Position numbers and translations under genes: made by a program. Under the pieces are notes generated by a model, which ran no database searches, was not told the origin of the DNA, and was given only the letters and a program-made list of their open reading frames with translations. A stretch of 64,000 nucleotides of DNA from a virus, in IMG/VR virus record IMGVR_UViG_3300030106_006724, positions 1 to 64,000 of that record. One strand, 5' to 3'. Positions 1 to 8,589 of this stretch are shown piece by piece; position 1 is the stretch's first letter; each line of letters starts with the position of its first letter.

Positions 1-2
1 GT

Positions 3-473
3 TCAGGTAAAGACGGAGCAAGAAGAGCTACCGATAGACAACATAAAGGTTTAGATATATCAGCAGCTCCTGGTACTAAAATGGTAGCTGCAATAGATGG
101 CAACATAAGTTTTTATAGTAAATATACTGCAAAAGGTGGTCCATTTTTGCAAATAGAAGGAACAGGAGACTATCAAGGATATGTAATACAGTACGGTTAC
201 TGTAATCATGGAGTAGTAGGAGTTTACGATCCTGTTACTGCGCCAGGAGGCGGTTCTTTAAAAGAAGTAAAAGCAGGACAGCATATTGGTTATATGACTG
301 ATATGGTAGGAGGACATCCAAAAGTGACTTCGATAGGGGTAACATTAAAACCTGAACAGTCATTTGTTGGATACGGAGGAAAAATGGTTAACCACGTTCA
401 TTTTAGAGTAACTGATCCAAATGGAACTAATATAGATCCTGAAACATTACCATATAAAACTGTAACAGTATAA
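3..473 (+). CDS. M23-family (lysostaphin-like) peptidase, 5'-partial
   Basis: The reading frame is open from the first bases of the window, so the N-terminus is missing. About 156 residues are visible. The zinc-site signature of M23 metallopeptidases is present: an HKGLD segment (His14 and Asp17 of the visible part) and an HVH motif near the C-terminus (about residues 130-132). The family cleaves peptide cross-bridges in peptidoglycan. In phages it is usually part of a tail protein or a lysin, and the missing upstream part should decide which. The ATG at 81 lies inside the conserved domain and is not the true start. Confidence 0.85.
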   Translation, partial: SGKDGARRATDRQHKGLDISAAPGTKMVAAIDGNISFYSKYTAKGGPFLQIEGTGDYQGYVIQYGYCNHGVVGVYDPVTAPGGGSLKEVKAGQHIGYMTDMVGGHPKVTSIGVTLKPEQSFVGYGGKMVNHVHFRVTDPNGTNIDPETLPYKTVTV

Positions 474-476
474 GAT

Positions 477-1343
477 ATGTATATACCATTAAGTAAATAT
501 ACTAAAGCAAAATATACCCGAGGAGGGGAGCTAGCTAAAAGCGACGGATCTAGTTATGTAGGCTGGTACTTTAAAGATTTAGCTGGTAATACTTTTGCAG
601 GTAAAAAGCCGTCTAAATCTGCTGTTAGGTTAACTAAAGATGATGATGAATTCGTTACAGTAATTCCTAATTCTCCTTTTAAACCTGATTATATTCAACC
701 TACCGCAGGTGATTATAGTAATGGTTTTTTTATAAGATATTTTTTACAAGATAAGAGATCTAAAAAAATTATAGAAGTAAAAAAAGAAAAATTTGATTAT
801 CATAAAAAATTTAGTTATATTATTAGTTTAGAATTAGAATGGTTATTAACTAATCCTATAGAAAATATTAATAAAGGACCTTATGTTTATTTTGGATCAT
901 CAGCAAGAAATAAAGAAACAGTAATGGATCAAAGTAAAATTAATTTTCCAAAAAATTACTTTAGCAATTACTATCAATTTATAAAAGAAGAAGAGGTTGA
1001 ACTAACAAAACAACAACTATCTAATCCTAAATTCGACCCAGTTACTGATAAAAAAGATAGAGTTCAAGAAAATTTATTTACTGAAGGTGGAGAATATTAT
1101 ATTAAAGGTACAAATAAAGAATATGTTGGTAAATATCATATTCATCCTACAAAAGGAGCTATGGTAGGTGCTAAGCATACTAGATTACCTCATGATTCCC
1201 TAGTAAGAATAGACCCTACTAAAATGGAAACTACCACTCAATTAGATACTGGTTCTCAAGAGTTTACCCCTTCAGTTAATATAAGTGGAGGAACCGGATT
1301 TACCGCAGGTAGTAGCGGAGGAGGAGGATCTTCTGGTTATTAG
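477..1343 (+). CDS. hypothetical protein, possible virion component
   Basis: This 288-residue protein begins 3 bases after the peptidase stop and was probably co-transcribed with it. No known domain is recognised. The middle is lysine- and aromatic-rich. Residues about 205-240 form a Gly/His/Tyr-rich segment (GGEYYIKGTNKEYVGKYHIH). The tail is low-complexity Gly/Ser (GSSGGGGSSGY), as seen in some structural proteins. A virion role is inferred only from this composition and from the neighbouring peptidase. It is the last gene before a promoter that opens the replication block. Confidence 0.75.
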   Translation: MYIPLSKYTKAKYTRGGELAKSDGSSYVGWYFKDLAGNTFAGKKPSKSAVRLTKDDDEFVTVIPNSPFKPDYIQPTAGDYSNGFFIRYFLQDKRSKKIIEVKKEKFDYHKKFSYIISLELEWLLTNPIENINKGPYVYFGSSARNKETVMDQSKINFPKNYFSNYYQFIKEEEVELTKQQLSNPKFDPVTDKKDRVQENLFTEGGEYYIKGTNKEYVGKYHIHPTKGAMVGAKHTRLPHDSLVRIDPTKMETTTQLDTGSQEFTPSVNISGGTGFTAGSSGGGGSSGY

Positions 1344-1374
1344 TTGGTAATTTAAAATTTATTACTTATATTAT
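1344..1374 (+). promoter_or_regulatory. Bacteroidetes-type promoter (TTG-N20-TATATTAT)
   Basis: TTG at 1344-1346, a spacer of exactly 20 bases, then TATATTAT at 1367-1374. It starts directly after the stop of the preceding gene and lies 15 bases upstream of the GTG start of the polymerase-like gene. The same layout recurs nine more times in the window. Confidence 0.75.
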
Positions 1375-1389
1375 AAAAAAGGTTATAGA

Positions 1390-2715
1390 GTGTTTTATAT
1401 TTCAGAAACGGATTATCAGTTAGAAAGATTAAAAAATTTAGGTAGATTAGGAGCATTTATACATGTTATTTCTTCTAATGATAATTATCACCCTAAATTA
1501 GCTGATACATTAGCAGTTTACATAAGGCCTATTGATAGTAAATACGGATATATTATTCCTATAGATCATGAAGAAGGTTTAAATGTAAAAAAAGAACGTG
1601 TCTACGACCTTTTACAAGGTTTTAGTACTCTATATACTATCGATAAGAAAGAATTGCTATACCACTTTAATATACAGGAGTCTATTGATTTATCTCTTCT
1701 ATACTCTATGGTAAAATTTGATAGGTTAGAATACTCTAAAGAAAATTCTACTATTAATTACTTTTACCATAAACATAGAGATTTTAAAGATATAAATAAA
1801 TTAATTCCTATAAGTAAATTATATGAGTCTTGTGAAAAACTATATGATCAAATAAAAAATGTTATAAAGTATAAAATACCATCAGGTTTTGATTTTTATA
1901 ATACTACTGCTATTAATGTATTTTACTTAATAGAGCAGGCTGGACTAGGAGTTTACTATGAAGCATATAATGAATTATTTAAACCTCGTAATCCTTTATA
2001 TAATACTGTTAATAATACAGTTTTAACTTATTATAATTTATATAATATTACATCTCGACCTACTAACTCGTTTAATAGTGTTAATTATGCTGCTATTCCT
2101 CATTCTGATAAGCATAGAAAAGCTTTTAAACCGTTGAACGACTATTTTGTAGAGTTCGATTTCGATGGTTACCATTTAAGACTATTATGTGATCAAATTG
2201 ATTATCCGCTTAATGAAGAATCTGCTCATAAGCAACTTGCTAAGTTATATTTTAATAAAAAAGAAATTAGTGATGATGAGTATAGTAAAGCTAAGCAGAT
2301 AAACTTTCAGGCTATTTACGGTAAAATACCTGAAGAGCATGCATTTTTAGAAGTTTTTGAAAAAATAGATAAGTTTATTAAAGATTTATGGAAAAAATTT
2401 GAAAAGAAAGGTAAAATTGAAGCTCCTATTAGTAAAAAACCCTTTACTAAGCAGTTAAAAGATATGCATCCGCAAAAATTAATGAATTATGTGATGCAAT
2501 CGTTGGAAACTTCAAGAAATATACTTATCTTAAAAGAAGTACTAAGGTACTTAAAAAATAAAAAATCAAAAATAGTTTTATATACGTATGATTCTATTAC
2601 ATTTGATTTTAGTAAAGAAGATGGAAAAGAAACTTTAGAGGATATTAAAAATATACTAGAAGAAGGTAAAAAATACCCAATAAAGTTTAAATATTCCAAT
2701 AATTTAGTTTTGTAA
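1390..2715 (+). CDS. divergent family A DNA polymerase-like protein
   Basis: This 441-residue protein starts at GTG. Its C-terminal half follows the palm order of family A polymerases. About residues 223-238 (RPTNSFNSVNYAAIP) resemble the TGRLSS...NLQNIP segment. Motif A is EFDFDGYHLRLL (255-266, with Asp). Motif B is AKQINFQAIYG (301-311), and motif C is TYDSI around Asp401. Motif C departs from the usual HDE: His is Tyr and Glu is Ser. The N-terminal half is too diverged to call an active exonuclease. A full-length PolA is encoded at 31925-34252, so this is a second, much reduced copy. It may be an accessory or regulatory relative, or a specialised polymerase. Confidence 0.7.
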   Translation: MFYISETDYQLERLKNLGRLGAFIHVISSNDNYHPKLADTLAVYIRPIDSKYGYIIPIDHEEGLNVKKERVYDLLQGFSTLYTIDKKELLYHFNIQESIDLSLLYSMVKFDRLEYSKENSTINYFYHKHRDFKDINKLIPISKLYESCEKLYDQIKNVIKYKIPSGFDFYNTTAINVFYLIEQAGLGVYYEAYNELFKPRNPLYNTVNNTVLTYYNLYNITSRPTNSFNSVNYAAIPHSDKHRKAFKPLNDYFVEFDFDGYHLRLLCDQIDYPLNEESAHKQLAKLYFNKKEISDDEYSKAKQINFQAIYGKIPEEHAFLEVFEKIDKFIKDLWKKFEKKGKIEAPISKKPFTKQLKDMHPQKLMNYVMQSLETSRNILILKEVLRYLKNKKSKIVLYTYDSITFDFSKEDGKETLEDIKNILEEGKKYPIKFKYSNNLVL

Positions 2716-2737
2716 AACAGTTTAATATTTATATAAA

Positions 2738-3187
2738 ATGGCAAATGTTGTGGCCTCCAGGTTCGATTACGATTTAGAACCTCTTTATTTAAACGAAGAT
2801 ATGAGTAATAAACTGTTCTGTACTTTTGCTACAGAAGATTCACTTGAGAGTGTACTTAACCAAATTCAAGAACGTTATAAGATTATCTATAATAAGATAT
2901 TCGTTCTTTACTCTAAAAGTCAAGACGAGTATATCTGTACTTATAATGTAGATTTTGGTAATGTAGGCGCATTTTTAGATAATACTATTCTAGTTCATAG
3001 AAAGAAAGAATCTAATACTCTATATACTATCAACGCTTTAAATACATTAATTAAGCAATTAAATGGAGGAGTCTTAGATACTACCTATAAAATAAACTGG
3101 ACAGATTTCAGAAACTGCATACTACTCACTAAAGGTCCAGATCTCAAAAGAATAAATACAAAATTATACAAAATTTTAGAGATATAG
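2738..3187 (+). CDS. hypothetical protein between pol-like and SSB genes
   Basis: 149 residues with no recognised domain. It is a soluble mixed alpha/beta-type sequence without signal peptide or membrane segment. It sits 22 bases after the polymerase-like gene and directly before the promoter of the ssb-uvsX operon, so a replication-related role is plausible from position only. A TTCGATTACG stretch near its start recalls a tRNA T-arm but is coding sequence. Confidence 0.7.
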   Translation: MANVVASRFDYDLEPLYLNEDMSNKLFCTFATEDSLESVLNQIQERYKIIYNKIFVLYSKSQDEYICTYNVDFGNVGAFLDNTILVHRKKESNTLYTINALNTLIKQLNGGVLDTTYKINWTDFRNCILLTKGPDLKRINTKLYKILEI

Positions 3188-3218
3188 TTGGATAATAGAA
3201 TTTTATTACCTATATTAT
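3188..3218 (+). promoter_or_regulatory. Bacteroidetes-type promoter of the ssb-uvsX operon
   Basis: TTG at 3188-3190, 20-base spacer, TATATTAT at 3211-3218, 31 bases before the SSB start. It would drive SSB, UvsX, the 5' nuclease and the helicase, which follow without room for another promoter. Confidence 0.8.
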
Positions 3219-3249
3219 ATTAAACGTTATATTTTAAAATTAGTTATAT

Positions 3250-4053
3250 ATGGATTTAAATGCGATCAAGGCAAAATTAGATGCCTTAAACAACGGTAAT
3301 AATCAGCAAGAAAAAACTGATTATACCAAAATTTTCTGGAGACCTGAATTAGGTAAACAGACAGTTAGAATTGTTCCATCAGCGTTTGACCCTACATTTC
3401 CTTTTAAAGAGTTGAAGTTTCATTACGGTATAGGGAAGTACCCAATGGTAGCTTTATCGAATTTCGGTAAGCAAGACCCTATAGAAGAGTTTGTAAAGGA
3501 ACTTAAAAAGACTTCAGATAAGGATAATTGGTCATTAGCAGGGAAGCTTAACCCGAAAACTAGAATCTTTGCACCTGTAATAGTTAGAGGTGAAGAAGAT
3601 AAAGGTGTAAGGTTATGGGGATTCGGTATTACTATCTACAAAGCATTATTAGCATTAGCTGAAGATGAAGATGTAGGTGATTTTACTGATGTTATAAACG
3701 GTTGGGATATGATTGTTGAACAACAACAAGGTAATCCTTATCCTACTACTTCGGTTAGAATTAAACCTAAGCAATCTCCTTTATCAGATAATAATGATTT
3801 AGTAGATACTTGGTTAAAAACTCAACCTAACCCGGTAGAGGTTCATTCTCAATACGATTATGATTTTATTAAGAAACAACTTCAAAATTATTTGAATCCT
3901 GGATCAGCTGAGGAGAATGCTCCAGCAGCAGGTTCGGAATCAAGTACGCCAGAAAGCTCAGGAAGTCCTCAAAAGACTGACTTTACTTTGGAAACAGCTA
4001 CTGCTGGCAACAAAGATACAGTTAGTAAGTTTGATGATTTATTTAATGAGTAA
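3250..4053 (+). CDS. gp32-like single-stranded DNA-binding protein
   Basis: 267 residues. The core (IFWRPELGKQTVRIVPS, FKELKFHYGIGKYP) matches the OB-fold of T4 gp32-type SSBs found in marine myophages. The C-terminus is Ser/Thr/Pro/Gly-rich and ends in an acidic tip (SKFDDLFNE), the usual interaction tail for replication partners. The Cys/His zinc knuckle of T4 gp32 is not seen. It overlaps uvsX by one base. The likely role is to coat single-stranded DNA at the fork and during UvsX-driven recombination. Confidence 0.85.
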   Translation: MDLNAIKAKLDALNNGNNQQEKTDYTKIFWRPELGKQTVRIVPSAFDPTFPFKELKFHYGIGKYPMVALSNFGKQDPIEEFVKELKKTSDKDNWSLAGKLNPKTRIFAPVIVRGEEDKGVRLWGFGITIYKALLALAEDEDVGDFTDVINGWDMIVEQQQGNPYPTTSVRIKPKQSPLSDNNDLVDTWLKTQPNPVEVHSQYDYDFIKKQLQNYLNPGSAEENAPAAGSESSTPESSGSPQKTDFTLETATAGNKDTVSKFDDLFNE

Positions 4054-5123
4054 TGGCAAAAAAGAAAGAAGTACAACAAAGAGCGACCGCTGCAGTACGT
4101 AAGTCGTTCAATTTAAGCAATTTTAAAAAGAAGAAAGGTTTTTCTAATGCCTCTGTTAAATTTAAAGAACAGGGCTGGATACCACTATCTAAAGCTTTTC
4201 AAGACATTACTTCCCTACCCGGTATACCTACCGGTCACATCACTCTTTTAAGAGGACACAGTGATACGGGCAAAACGACTGCCCTAATAGAAGCTGCGGT
4301 GAGTGCTCAGAAAATGGGCATTCTCCCAGTCTTTATTATTACTGAGATGAAGTGGTCTTGGGAACATGCTAAAGAAATGGGATTAGAAGTAAGCGAGGTA
4401 ACAGATGCTAATGGTACTATCGTTGATTACGAAGGTCATTTTTTATATGCAGATAGAGGTACTCTAAATACTATAGAAGATGTAGCAGTTTATATTGCTG
4501 ACTTAATGGATGAACAAGCAAAAGGAAATCTTCCTTTTGATATGTGTTTTCTATGGGACTCAATAGGATCTGTTCCTTGTGATCTATCAGTACGTTCTAA
4601 TAAGAATAATAATGAATGGAACGCAGGAGCTATGTCTACTCAGTTTGGAAATAACCTAAATCAAAAAATTCTTTTATCTAGAAAAGAAAACTCACCTTAT
4701 ACTAATACTTTAGTAGCTATTAATAAGGTATGGACTATGAAACCTGAATCACCTATGGGTATGCCTAAATTACAAAATAAAGGAGGGATGTCTATGTGGT
4801 ATGATGCTACGTTAGTAGTTACTTTTGGTAATATTACTAACCCAGGTACGTCTAAAATTAAAGCTATTAAGAATGGTATGCAAGTAGAGTTTGCTAAAAG
4901 AACTAACGTTCAAATAGAAAAGAATCATATTGGAGGAGTACAGTCTAGAGGTAGAGTAGTAATGACTCAACATGGTTTTATCCCAGATGATAAAAGAGCG
5001 ATTGATAAGTATAAAGATCAGTATAAAGATCACTGGTTAAAATTAGTTGGTAGCTTAGATTTCGATCTAGTCGAAGAAGGAGATTTAGAAGAAGAAAAAA
5101 TTACTACTAATTTATTAGACTAG
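4053..5123 (+). CDS. uvsX: UvsX/RecA-like recombinase
   Basis: 356 residues. Walker A is GHSDTGKT (68-75), Walker B ends at FLWDS (Asp169), and a Glu in ITEMKW (about 98) fits the catalytic glutamate of RecA-family ATPases. The N-terminus is basic and the C-terminus is acidic (EEGDLEEEK), as in UvsX. It should form filaments on gp32-coated single strands and promote recombination-dependent replication and repair. It sits between SSB and the 5' nuclease in a tight operon. Confidence 0.9.
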   Translation: MAKKKEVQQRATAAVRKSFNLSNFKKKKGFSNASVKFKEQGWIPLSKAFQDITSLPGIPTGHITLLRGHSDTGKTTALIEAAVSAQKMGILPVFIITEMKWSWEHAKEMGLEVSEVTDANGTIVDYEGHFLYADRGTLNTIEDVAVYIADLMDEQAKGNLPFDMCFLWDSIGSVPCDLSVRSNKNNNEWNAGAMSTQFGNNLNQKILLSRKENSPYTNTLVAINKVWTMKPESPMGMPKLQNKGGMSMWYDATLVVTFGNITNPGTSKIKAIKNGMQVEFAKRTNVQIEKNHIGGVQSRGRVVMTQHGFIPDDKRAIDKYKDQYKDHWLKLVGSLDFDLVEEGDLEEEKITTNLLD

Positions 5124-6142
5124 TGGCATACGATAATATACTAAAGAATTTAAAGCAGACCCCACCCCGAGAGCTGAACGATCACATTTTAGTGATCGAT
5201 GCTATGAATATGTTGATTCGTAGCTTTTCCCTGCTCAAAGCAATGAGTCCAACAGGTCACCATATCGGAGGCCTGGTTGGCTTCTTGCGATCTTTAGGAT
5301 ATGTTACTAGAATATTTGACCCTACTAGAGTAGTAGTTGTATGGGACGGTAAAGGAGCTTCCGGAAATCGTCAAAATATAAACCCTGATTATAAAGCTCA
5401 TAGAGCTACTAATAGAATTACACACTGGGGATTATACGATACTAAGCAAGAAGAAACTGAAGCACTAGTAGGTCAATTATTTAGAACTAAAGACTATCTT
5501 GAATGCCTTCCAGTACATCAGATTATGATGGAAAAATTAGAGGCTGATGATATTATAGCTTACTTAGCTCAAGAAGCTACTAAAAATAAAAAGAAATTTA
5601 CTATTATTTCTTCTGATAAAGACTTTTTACAGATGATTAATAAGTACGTAGAGGTCTACGCACCAGTTAAGAAAAAAGTTTATACTATTAAAAATACTAA
5701 AGATGAAATAAAAGTAATACCAGAAAATTATAACTTAGTAAAAGCATTATTAGGTGATAATTCCGATGGGTTAAGAGGGGTAAAAGGTTTAGGTATAAAA
5801 ACTATAGTATCAGAATTTCCTGATGTAGTTAATAAATCTAAAACTAATTTAGATTATATATTTAATATATGTGAAAAAAATATAGAAGGTAAAAAAATCT
5901 TTTCTAAAATTATTCATCAATGGGATAAAGTAGAAACTAACTTTAAATTAATGAATTTACATGAAAGTGTGTTGGATAATAAAGAAAAAGATACTATATT
6001 AGATATTATAAAAAGTGATATACCTGATCTTCAAGCAGGAGCTTTCTTACATCTATTAGATACTGATAGAATAGAAGGTGTAACTAAGAATACTGAAGGT
6101 TGGTTAGAAAACTTTAGGGGTTTAACGGTTTTTAAAAAATAG
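5123..6142 (+). CDS. 5'-3' exonuclease / flap endonuclease-like nuclease
   Basis: 339 residues starting at GTG, with TAGTG overlap with uvsX. Features of the PIN/FEN superfamily are visible: an early Asp (VIDAMN, about 26), WDGKG near 77, LEADDII, SSDKDF, and a helix-3-turn-helix DNA-binding segment (GDNSDGLRGVKGLGIKT). Such enzymes remove RNA primers and flaps, as T4 RNase H or the PolA N-terminal domain does. The phage PolA lacks this domain, so this gene likely supplies it in trans. Confidence 0.88.
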   Translation: MAYDNILKNLKQTPPRELNDHILVIDAMNMLIRSFSLLKAMSPTGHHIGGLVGFLRSLGYVTRIFDPTRVVVVWDGKGASGNRQNINPDYKAHRATNRITHWGLYDTKQEETEALVGQLFRTKDYLECLPVHQIMMEKLEADDIIAYLAQEATKNKKKFTIISSDKDFLQMINKYVEVYAPVKKKVYTIKNTKDEIKVIPENYNLVKALLGDNSDGLRGVKGLGIKTIVSEFPDVVNKSKTNLDYIFNICEKNIEGKKIFSKIIHQWDKVETNFKLMNLHESVLDNKEKDTILDIIKSDIPDLQAGAFLHLLDTDRIEGVTKNTEGWLENFRGLTVFKK

Positions 6143-6148
6143 GTTATT

Positions 6149-7495
6149 ATGACATTAAAAAGTCTTCAACAGTACGGTAAAGCATTTCAATTAAAAGTGC
6201 TTGGATCGTTGCTTACTGATAAGACATTTCTATTAAACGTTAGAGATGTACTTTACCCAGATTATTTTGATGCTGATTCTCATAAATGGATCATATCTCA
6301 AATTATAGAATATTTTGATCAGTATCACACGATAATTACTATGGATGTTCTTAAAGTTGAACTACATAAAGTGGAAAATGAAGTATTGCAAGTAGCATTA
6401 AAAGAAGAATTAAGAAACTCTTATGCATCATCTCAAGACGATTTAGAATACGTACAAGAGGAATTTACTAATTTTTGTAAGAATCAAGAAATGAAAAATG
6501 CTATTTTGAATTCAGCTGATTTACTTAAGTTAGGAGATTTTGATGGTATAAGAAACTTAGTAGAAAAAGCTATTAAAGCTGGAATGGATAAAAATATAGG
6601 ACATGAATATAATAAAGATGTTGAAACTAGGTATAGGGTTGATTACAGGCCTACTATTCCTTCTCCTTGGCCGATTCTTAATGAAGGAATTCAAGGAGGC
6701 TTCGGACCGGGCGACTTAGGAATTATTTTCGGTAGCCCTGGTGGTGGTAAATCTTGGACTATGGTTGCAATTGCAGCTCACGCAGTTCAGTTAGGTCATA
6801 AAGTTAATTACTATACTTTAGAATTAGGAGAAGATTATGTAGGTAAAAGATTTGACTGTTATTTTACAGGTTATAGTATTGATGAAATAAATAAACATAG
6901 AAAAGACGTTCAAACGTATGTTGATAATTTAAAAGGTAAATTAATAGTAAAAGAATACCCTCCTAAAGGTGCTTCTATTTCTACTATTAAAGCTCACGTA
7001 CAGAAATGTATTGATATGGATCATAAACCTGATATGATAATTATTGATTACGTTGATTATTTAAGAGCTCCTTCTAAAAGTAAATACTCAGAACGTAAAG
7101 ATGAGATTGATGATAATTTTATAGCTACTAAAGGTTTAGCTAAAGATTTAAAAATTCCTATTCTTACTCCTTCTCAAGTAAATAGAATGGGTGCTAGAGA
7201 TAGTATTATTGAAGGAGATAAAGCAGCAGGATCTTATGATAAAATGATGGTAGCAGATGTTTGTTTATCGCTATCAAGAATGAAAGAAGATAAAGTACTA
7301 GGAACTGGTAGAATACATGTTATGAAAAATAGATATGGTCAAGACGGTATGACGTATAATATTAAAATGGATACTAATAATGGACATATTGATTTCGAAG
7401 GTAAAACCGATCCTGCAGAACTAATAGTTGACGAGTCAAAACCTACTTTTAATCTAGATAGTCAGACTATGTCAAAAATATTTGAAAATAAATAA
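6149..7495 (+). CDS. DnaB/gp41-like replicative helicase
   Basis: 448 residues. The N-terminal helical domain is followed by a RecA-type SF4 helicase core with Walker A GSPGGGKS (195-202) and a Walker B-like DMIIIDYVDYL. It should be the ring helicase that unwinds the fork. No primase domain is fused and no separate primase is seen in the window. It is the last gene of the ssb-uvsX-nuclease-helicase run and is followed by a hairpin that may terminate transcription. Confidence 0.9.
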   Translation: MTLKSLQQYGKAFQLKVLGSLLTDKTFLLNVRDVLYPDYFDADSHKWIISQIIEYFDQYHTIITMDVLKVELHKVENEVLQVALKEELRNSYASSQDDLEYVQEEFTNFCKNQEMKNAILNSADLLKLGDFDGIRNLVEKAIKAGMDKNIGHEYNKDVETRYRVDYRPTIPSPWPILNEGIQGGFGPGDLGIIFGSPGGGKSWTMVAIAAHAVQLGHKVNYYTLELGEDYVGKRFDCYFTGYSIDEINKHRKDVQTYVDNLKGKLIVKEYPPKGASISTIKAHVQKCIDMDHKPDMIIIDYVDYLRAPSKSKYSERKDEIDDNFIATKGLAKDLKIPILTPSQVNRMGARDSIIEGDKAAGSYDKMMVADVCLSLSRMKEDKVLGTGRIHVMKNRYGQDGMTYNIKMDTNNGHIDFEGKTDPAELIVDESKPTFNLDSQTMSKIFENK

Positions 7496-7540
7496 AAAAA
7501 ATAACAAGGAACATGAATATATATGATATTTATTTGAGAG

Positions 7541-7571
7541 TCCTTGAGAGAATCCTTTCAAGGATCTTTTT
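7541..7571 (+). terminator. hairpin terminator or attenuator between helicase and nrdB
   Basis: TCCTTGA (7541-7547) pairs with TCAAGGA (7558-7564), followed by TCTTTTT. A second, mutually exclusive stem, ATCCT/AGGAT with a TTCA loop, can form in the same bases before the same T run. Two competing stems would allow attenuation, but a simple weak terminator is equally possible. Confidence 0.5.
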
Positions 7572-7602
7572 GTCTAACCCCATAAGTAATATATAAAGAT
7601 AT

Positions 7603-8580
7603 ATGAGTTTAATAAAAGAAAGAGTGGTTTATAAACCCTTCGAATACCCTAAAGCGTTTGATTTTTGGTTAAAGCAACAACAAGCTCATTGGCTTCATAC
7701 TGAAGTACCAATGGCTCAAGATGTTTCTGATTGGAAAAGTAATTTAAAAGATCATGAAAAAAATATTATAGGTCAAATTTTAAAAGGATTTGCACAGACT
7801 GAAACTATAGTAAATGATTACTGGTCTACTTTAGTAACTAAATGGTTTAGGAAACCTGAAGTAATTATGATGGGTACTACATTAGGTTCTAGCGAAACTA
7901 TTCATGCAGAAGCTTATTCTTTATTAAACGAACAATTAGGGTTAGACGACTTTGCTGAGTTTTTAGAAGATGAAACTACAATGGCTAAAATAGAAGCTTT
8001 AATGAATGTTAGAGATAATCATGACGGTACTCCTAACTGGCATGAAAGAGCTAAATCATTAGCTATATTCTCAGCTTTTACTGAAGGTGTTAATCTATTT
8101 TCTTCTTTTGCTGTTTTATTATCTTTTAAAATGAGAAATAAATTAAAAGGAGTTGGACAGATAGTTGAATGGTCAGTAAGAGATGAATCATTACATTCAG
8201 ATGCTGGTTGTTGGTTATTTAGAACTTTAATGGAAGAAAATCCTAAGTTTAAAACTAAAAAATTAGTTAAACAAATAGAAGAAGCAGCTCATTTAGCTTT
8301 AGAATTAGAATTTAATTTTATAGATAAAGCTTTTGAAATGGGGGATTTAGAAAATCTTAAAAAAGATGAACTTAAAAACTTTATCAAGCATAGAGTTAAT
8401 ACTAAAATGACTGATCTTGGATTAGATCCTATAATTCCAGCATCAGAGATAGATAAAGGTGCGTTAAAAACTATGAAATGGTTTGATGCAGTAATAGCTG
8501 GTAAACAGCATACTGATTTTTTTGCAAATAGAGTTACTAACTATGCCAAAGGGCATATGGATTGGTCTAACGCATTTTAA
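7603..8580 (+). CDS. nrdB: ribonucleotide reductase small (beta) subunit, class I
   Basis: 325 residues. Iron ligands and the radical tyrosine are visible in SETIHAEAY (E-x2-H-x3-Y spacing as in E. coli E115/H118/Y122), with a further ligand pair in RDESLH. It holds the di-iron tyrosyl radical that starts reduction of ribonucleotides by NrdA, which follows after 9 bases. It supplies dNTPs for phage replication. The start is ATG at 7603, following a leader with the hairpin at 7541. Confidence 0.93.
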   Translation: MSLIKERVVYKPFEYPKAFDFWLKQQQAHWLHTEVPMAQDVSDWKSNLKDHEKNIIGQILKGFAQTETIVNDYWSTLVTKWFRKPEVIMMGTTLGSSETIHAEAYSLLNEQLGLDDFAEFLEDETTMAKIEALMNVRDNHDGTPNWHERAKSLAIFSAFTEGVNLFSSFAVLLSFKMRNKLKGVGQIVEWSVRDESLHSDAGCWLFRTLMEENPKFKTKKLVKQIEEAAHLALELEFNFIDKAFEMGDLENLKKDELKNFIKHRVNTKMTDLGLDPIIPASEIDKGALKTMKWFDAVIAGKQHTDFFANRVTNYAKGHMDWSNAF

Positions 8581-8589
8581 TATAAGGTT

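Noticed and set aside
2741-2790. tRNA T-arm-like GGTTCGATTAC
   Set aside because: No acceptor or anticodon stems flank it, and it lies within a coding frame.
3917-4102. Small + frame over the SSB end and uvsX start
   Set aside because: Overlaps two clear genes in another frame with no family signal.
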